Positions 5,201-7,061 of a DNA stretch of 7,061 bases are shown here, piece after piece. How positions within the stretch are numbered: position 1 is the stretch's first letter; each line of letters starts with the position of its first letter. Position numbers and translations under genes: made by a program. This DNA comes from an uncultured Collinsella sp. GTDB taxonomy: Bacteria > Actinomycetota > Coriobacteriia > Coriobacteriales > Coriobacteriaceae. The notes under the pieces were generated by a model. The model made no database searches, was not told the origin of the DNA, and saw only the letters and a program-made list of their open reading frames with translations. The stretch covers positions 1 through 7,061 of the forward strand of contig USCS01000078.1 of assembly GCA_900552875.1 (NCBI GenBank), written 5' to 3'.

Positions 5201-5401
5201 ATGGCACCTATCGATATTGTTGTACTGGCTGTTATCGGCATTGCGTTTGTCGCGGTATGCGTGCGCATCTACCGCAAGGGCACCTGCGCCGACTGCGCTC
5301 AGGGTGGCGTTTGCACGGGACATTGCTCCAACAAAAAGACGTGCGCCGCACTTAAGGGCGTGGACAAAATCGCCGAAGACTTGGGCCGCGGTATCAAGTA
5401 A
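5201..5401 (+). CDS. FeoB-associated Cys-rich membrane protein
   Basis: A 66-residue protein with one N-terminal membrane helix (about residues 4-21, IDIVVLAVIGIAFVAVCV), then a basic stretch RIYRKG that should face the cytoplasm, then a cysteine cluster C29-x2-C32-x5-C38-x3-C42-x5-C48 and a Lys-rich tail. Length, helix and Cys pattern fit the FeoB-associated Cys-rich membrane protein family, often found beside feoB. Its biochemical role is not established; handling Fe(II) or redox chemistry at the FeoB exit is a reasonable guess. The start is firm: GAGGAGG lies 6 bases before the ATG. It sits 174 bases after feoB and beyond that gene's terminator, so it is probably a separate transcript, perhaps co-regulated through GTGGTTAACT. 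A strong hairpin follows 14 bases after the stop. Confidence 0.92.
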   Translation: MAPIDIVVLAVIGIAFVAVCVRIYRKGTCADCAQGGVCTGHCSNKKTCAALKGVDKIAEDLGRGIK

Positions 5402-5415
5402 GGCCCGTCATCGAG

Positions 5416-5448
5416 GCGCCCCGCGGGCATCCGTTCGCGGGGCGCTTT
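5416..5448 (+). terminator. Intrinsic terminator of the Cys-rich gene
   Basis: GCGCCCCGCG (5416-5425) pairs perfectly with CGCGGGGCGC (5436-5445) around a 10-base loop; TTT follows (5446-5448), with more T after a short break. The stem is very GC-rich, the T tract short. It lies just after the Cys-rich stop codon and is the likely end of that transcript. Confidence 0.8.
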
Positions 5449-5504
5449 GTGCATTTGGACGCGAGCGCGGCGAGTTGAAGAGTATTTTTGGGTATCGTTA
5501 AATC

Positions 5505-5577
5505 AGTTGCGGTAGAATACGGACTGTTTTGGCTGTCAAAGGCCTTATCTACTCCGTATTCCACCGCAACTTTTTTT
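5505..5577 (+). terminator. Long hairpin with T7 tract between convergent genes (terminator or end of a small RNA)
   Basis: The 19-base arm at 5505-5523 (starts AGTTGCGG) is complementary to 5553-5571 at all but one position (A5514 with C5562). The loop is 29 bases and seven T residues follow (5571-5577). Read on the + strand it is a terminator, but the Cys-rich gene already has one at 5416-5448. Read on the - strand it begins 14 bases after the kdpE stop and is followed by GATTTAACG, a weaker T stretch, so it could end kdpDE transcripts too. A promoter-like pair, TTGAAG (5475-5480) and TTAAAT (5498-5503) spaced 17, lies just before it, leaving room for a short RNA made mostly of this hairpin. 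A bidirectional terminator is the simplest reading. Confidence 0.7.
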
Positions 5578-5585
5578 GGGATGGG

Positions 5586-6290
5586 CTAGAGACGCTGCAT
5601 GCGGTACCCGACACCCATGTGCGTCTGAATCATCTTGGGGTGAGAGGGGTCTGCCTCGATCTTCTTGCGCAGGGTGCGCATGAACACCCGCAGACTCGCC
5701 AGATCGCTGTCCCAGCTCGTGCCCCATATCTCGCGGGTGATGAAGGTGTGGGTGAGCACCTTGTCGACGTTTTTCGCCAGAAGGACGAGCAATTTGTACT
5801 CGGTTGGGGTGAGCGAGAGCTCGCGTCCGTCTTTCGTAGCGTATCCCGCGGCGTAGTCGATATGCAGCGGACCGTTGTCGAACGTGCTCGCTTCTGTCGA
5901 CTCGCTCGACGCCATCGAGGAGCGCCTCAAATTCGCACGGACGCGCGCGAGCAACTCATCCACAGAAAAGGGCTTGGTGAGGTAGTCGTCTGCCCCTGCG
6001 TCAAGTGCTGCAATCTTGTCGGAATCTTCGGCGCGCGCCGAAATGACGATAATGGGGACTGCCGACCAGCTTCGGATCTTCGTGATGACCTCGATACCGT
6101 CAATGTCGGGAAGGCCGAGGTCGAGCATGATGAGGCTGGGGCCGTGCGACACCGCATCCATGATGGCGGCCTGGCCGTTGCAAACCTTGCTCACGACATA
6201 GCCGTGAAGGTCAAGCGCGGTCGAAACGAGGTTTTGAACGGTCAGGTCATCTTCGACCAAGAGGACGCGTGGCTTAGCGGCATTATTCAT
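5586..6290 (-). CDS. kdpE: KdpE response regulator (OmpR/PhoB family)
   Basis: A 234-residue cytoplasmic transcription regulator. The receiver domain (about 7-120) has the acidic pocket E13/D14, phospho-acceptor Asp57 in MLDLGLPDIDG, Ser84 in the switch position and Lys106 in YLTKPF. A winged-helix DNA-binding domain (about 138-234) follows, with LSLTPTEYKLLVLLAKN, LRVFMRTLRKKIE and GVGYRM. WSAVPIIVISAR and EDSDKIAALDAGADDYL are close to E. coli KdpE, which separates it from PhoB or OmpR paralogues. KdpE switches on the high-affinity K+ uptake ATPase kdpFABC under low K+ or osmotic stress. The start is ATG at 6290: AGGAG lies about 10 bases upstream, and the receiver domain begins at the expected distance. 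An in-frame start at 6470 would add 60 residues that are only the shadow of kdpD. It overlaps kdpD by 8 bases (ATGAATAA), suggesting translational coupling. Confidence 0.95.
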   Translation of the reverse strand: MNNAAKPRVLLVEDDLTVQNLVSTALDLHGYVVSKVCNGQAAIMDAVSHGPSLIMLDLGLPDIDGIEVITKIRSWSAVPIIVISARAEDSDKIAALDAGADDYLTKPFSVDELLARVRANLRRSSMASSESTEASTFDNGPLHIDYAAGYATKDGRELSLTPTEYKLLVLLAKNVDKVLTHTFITREIWGTSWDSDLASLRVFMRTLRKKIEADPSHPKMIQTHMGVGYRMQRL

Positions 6291-7061
6291 GAATCTCGAT
6301 CTCCTCGGCAGGCAGGGTAAAACGGAAGACGGCCCCATGGGGGTGGTTGTCGCGAACTTCGATGACGCCGCCATGCGCCTCCACGATGGAGCGGCAGAGC
6401 GACAGCCCAAGGCCGATGCTTCGACGCGAATCCACGGGCCGCGTATTGCTTGAGGTGAAGAAGCGCTCAAAGATATGAGGCTTGTCGCAGTCTGCTACAC
6501 CCGGCCCATCGTCTGCGACGTCCACCACGATGAACTCACCCTCGCGACGTGCGCTAATGGTGACAGTCGAGTCCTCGGGCGTGTATTTGAAGGCGTTCAT
6601 GATGAGATTCGTAAGCACCTGCATGATGAGATGGACGTCGATGCGTACCAGCAGGATGTCGTCAGTGTGCTCGATGGTGACGGCACGTCCATGCGACGCT
6701 TGGGCGACATGGCTGAGGGCAGCGTCGATGACCTCGTCGATGAGCTCGGATGTTAAGTTGAGGCGAATGGTGCCGTCCTCAACGCGTGTGATGGCGAGGA
6801 GGTTCTCCACGGTATCGATAAGCCAGAGGGAGTCGTCGTAGATGGCATCGGCAAGATCGCAGCGTTGTTCGAGGCTGAGCTTCTCGTCGCTCTTCCGAAG
6901 GATTGCCGCAGATCCGGATATAGCCGTGAGGGGTGTCCTCAAATCGTGGCCGATGGAGCGCAAAAGGTTGGCGCGCAGCTGCTCGTTTTTCGCCAAGACC
7001 GCAGCCTCTTCGCGCTCTTGCGCCGCCCGGTCGCTTTCGAGCGCCAAGGCGCATTCACCTA
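6283..7061 (-). CDS. kdpD: KdpD sensor histidine kinase, C-terminal part only
   Basis: The reading frame is open to the right edge; TTG at 7047 is internal, since in-frame residues GECA precede it. About 258 residues are visible of a protein usually near 900, so the N-terminal KdpD/USP domains and membrane helices are outside if the gene is full length. Present are the dimerisation/phospho-acceptor helix with LLRSIGHDLRTPLT (His codon at 6946-6948), then the ATPase domain with N box NLIMNAFKYTP, G1 DDGPGV, F box IFERFF and G2 IGLGLSLC. All catalytic motifs are intact. The SIGHDLRTPL form, the Ala/Glu-rich coiled helix before it and the adjacent KdpE identify KdpD. It autophosphorylates in response to low K+ or osmotic stress and passes phosphate to KdpE Asp57. 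It ends EIEIHE, with TAA inside the kdpE start region. Confidence 0.92.
   Translation of the reverse strand, partial: GECALALESDRAAQEREEAAVLAKNEQLRANLLRSIGHDLRTPLTAISGSAAILRKSDEKLSLEQRCDLADAIYDDSLWLIDTVENLLAITRVEDGTIRLNLTSELIDEVIDAALSHVAQASHGRAVTIEHTDDILLVRIDVHLIMQVLTNLIMNAFKYTPEDSTVTISARREGEFIVVDVADDGPGVADCDKPHIFERFFTSSNTRPVDSRRSIGLGLSLCRSIVEAHGGVIEVRDNHPHGAVFRFTLPAEEIEIHE

Noticed and set aside
4517..5323. 268-codon open frame on the - strand across the feoB end, its terminator and the Cys-rich gene
   Set aside because: It runs through a clear terminator and two well-supported + strand genes, and its protein shows no recognisable domain.
5402..5585. A tRNA or known riboswitch in the gap between the Cys-rich gene and kdpE
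   Set aside because: No cloverleaf, TTCGA-type T loop or recognisable aptamer core is seen; only two hairpins and a promoter-like pair are present.
5529..6320. 263-codon open frame on the + strand opposite kdpE
   Set aside because: It begins inside the 5505-5577 hairpin and mirrors kdpE, whose receiver and DNA-binding motifs are complete. No ribosome site or known domain.
6291..6470. 60-residue N-terminal extension of KdpE
   Set aside because: It would overlap the kdpD ATPase domain by 180 more bases, has no similarity to receivers, and ATG 6290 has a ribosome site and standard KdpE spacing.

Overview
The window (about 60% GC in genes, AT-rich between them) looks like chromosomal DNA of an anaerobic, gut-type actinobacterium of the Coriobacteriia, most like Collinsella. 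This assignment rests on my recognition of the protein flavour and gene arrangement (two feoA genes, feoB, a small Cys-rich FeoB partner) and is an inference. No mobile element, CRISPR array, tRNA or rRNA is visible.

Layout, left to right. (1) Positions 1-1445, + strand: the C-terminal four fifths of aspartyl-tRNA synthetase (aspS), cut by the left edge and closed by a strong intrinsic terminator. (2) 1589-1837, +: a small stand-alone HPr-like phosphocarrier with its active-site His15, but with Asp at the position of the regulatory Ser46. An imperfect palindrome and a second terminator follow. (3) 2071-5026, +: a ferrous-iron uptake locus with two different feoA genes and feoB. Its leader holds a perfect 14-bp inverted repeat, and the feoA2-feoB gap holds a dyad and a GC hairpin. 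(4) 5201-5401, +: a small membrane protein with a cysteine cluster (FeoB-associated Cys-rich family), cut off from feoB by a terminator but carrying a copy of the core motif of the feoA leader repeat. (5) 5402-5585: two hairpins, the second with 19-bp arms and a T7 tract. (6) 5586-7061, - strand: kdpE and the C-terminal kinase part of kdpD, overlapping by 8 bases and convergent with the iron locus.

How the parts work together: FeoB is the GTP-gated Fe(II) permease, the FeoA proteins are small SH3-like cytoplasmic partners, and the Cys-rich protein is a likely accessory at the membrane. The shared GTGGTTAACT motif (twice, inverted, before feoA1; once before the Cys-rich gene) suggests one regulator may control both transcription units. 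KdpD/KdpE is the potassium and turgor two-component system; its usual target, kdpFABC, is not in the window. The aspS and hpr-like genes appear to be independent units.

Most of the window is ordinary core metabolism. The most interesting points are the regulatory architecture around the feo genes, the Ser46-to-Asp HPr, the extra loop in FeoB, and the orphan hairpin at 5505-5577.
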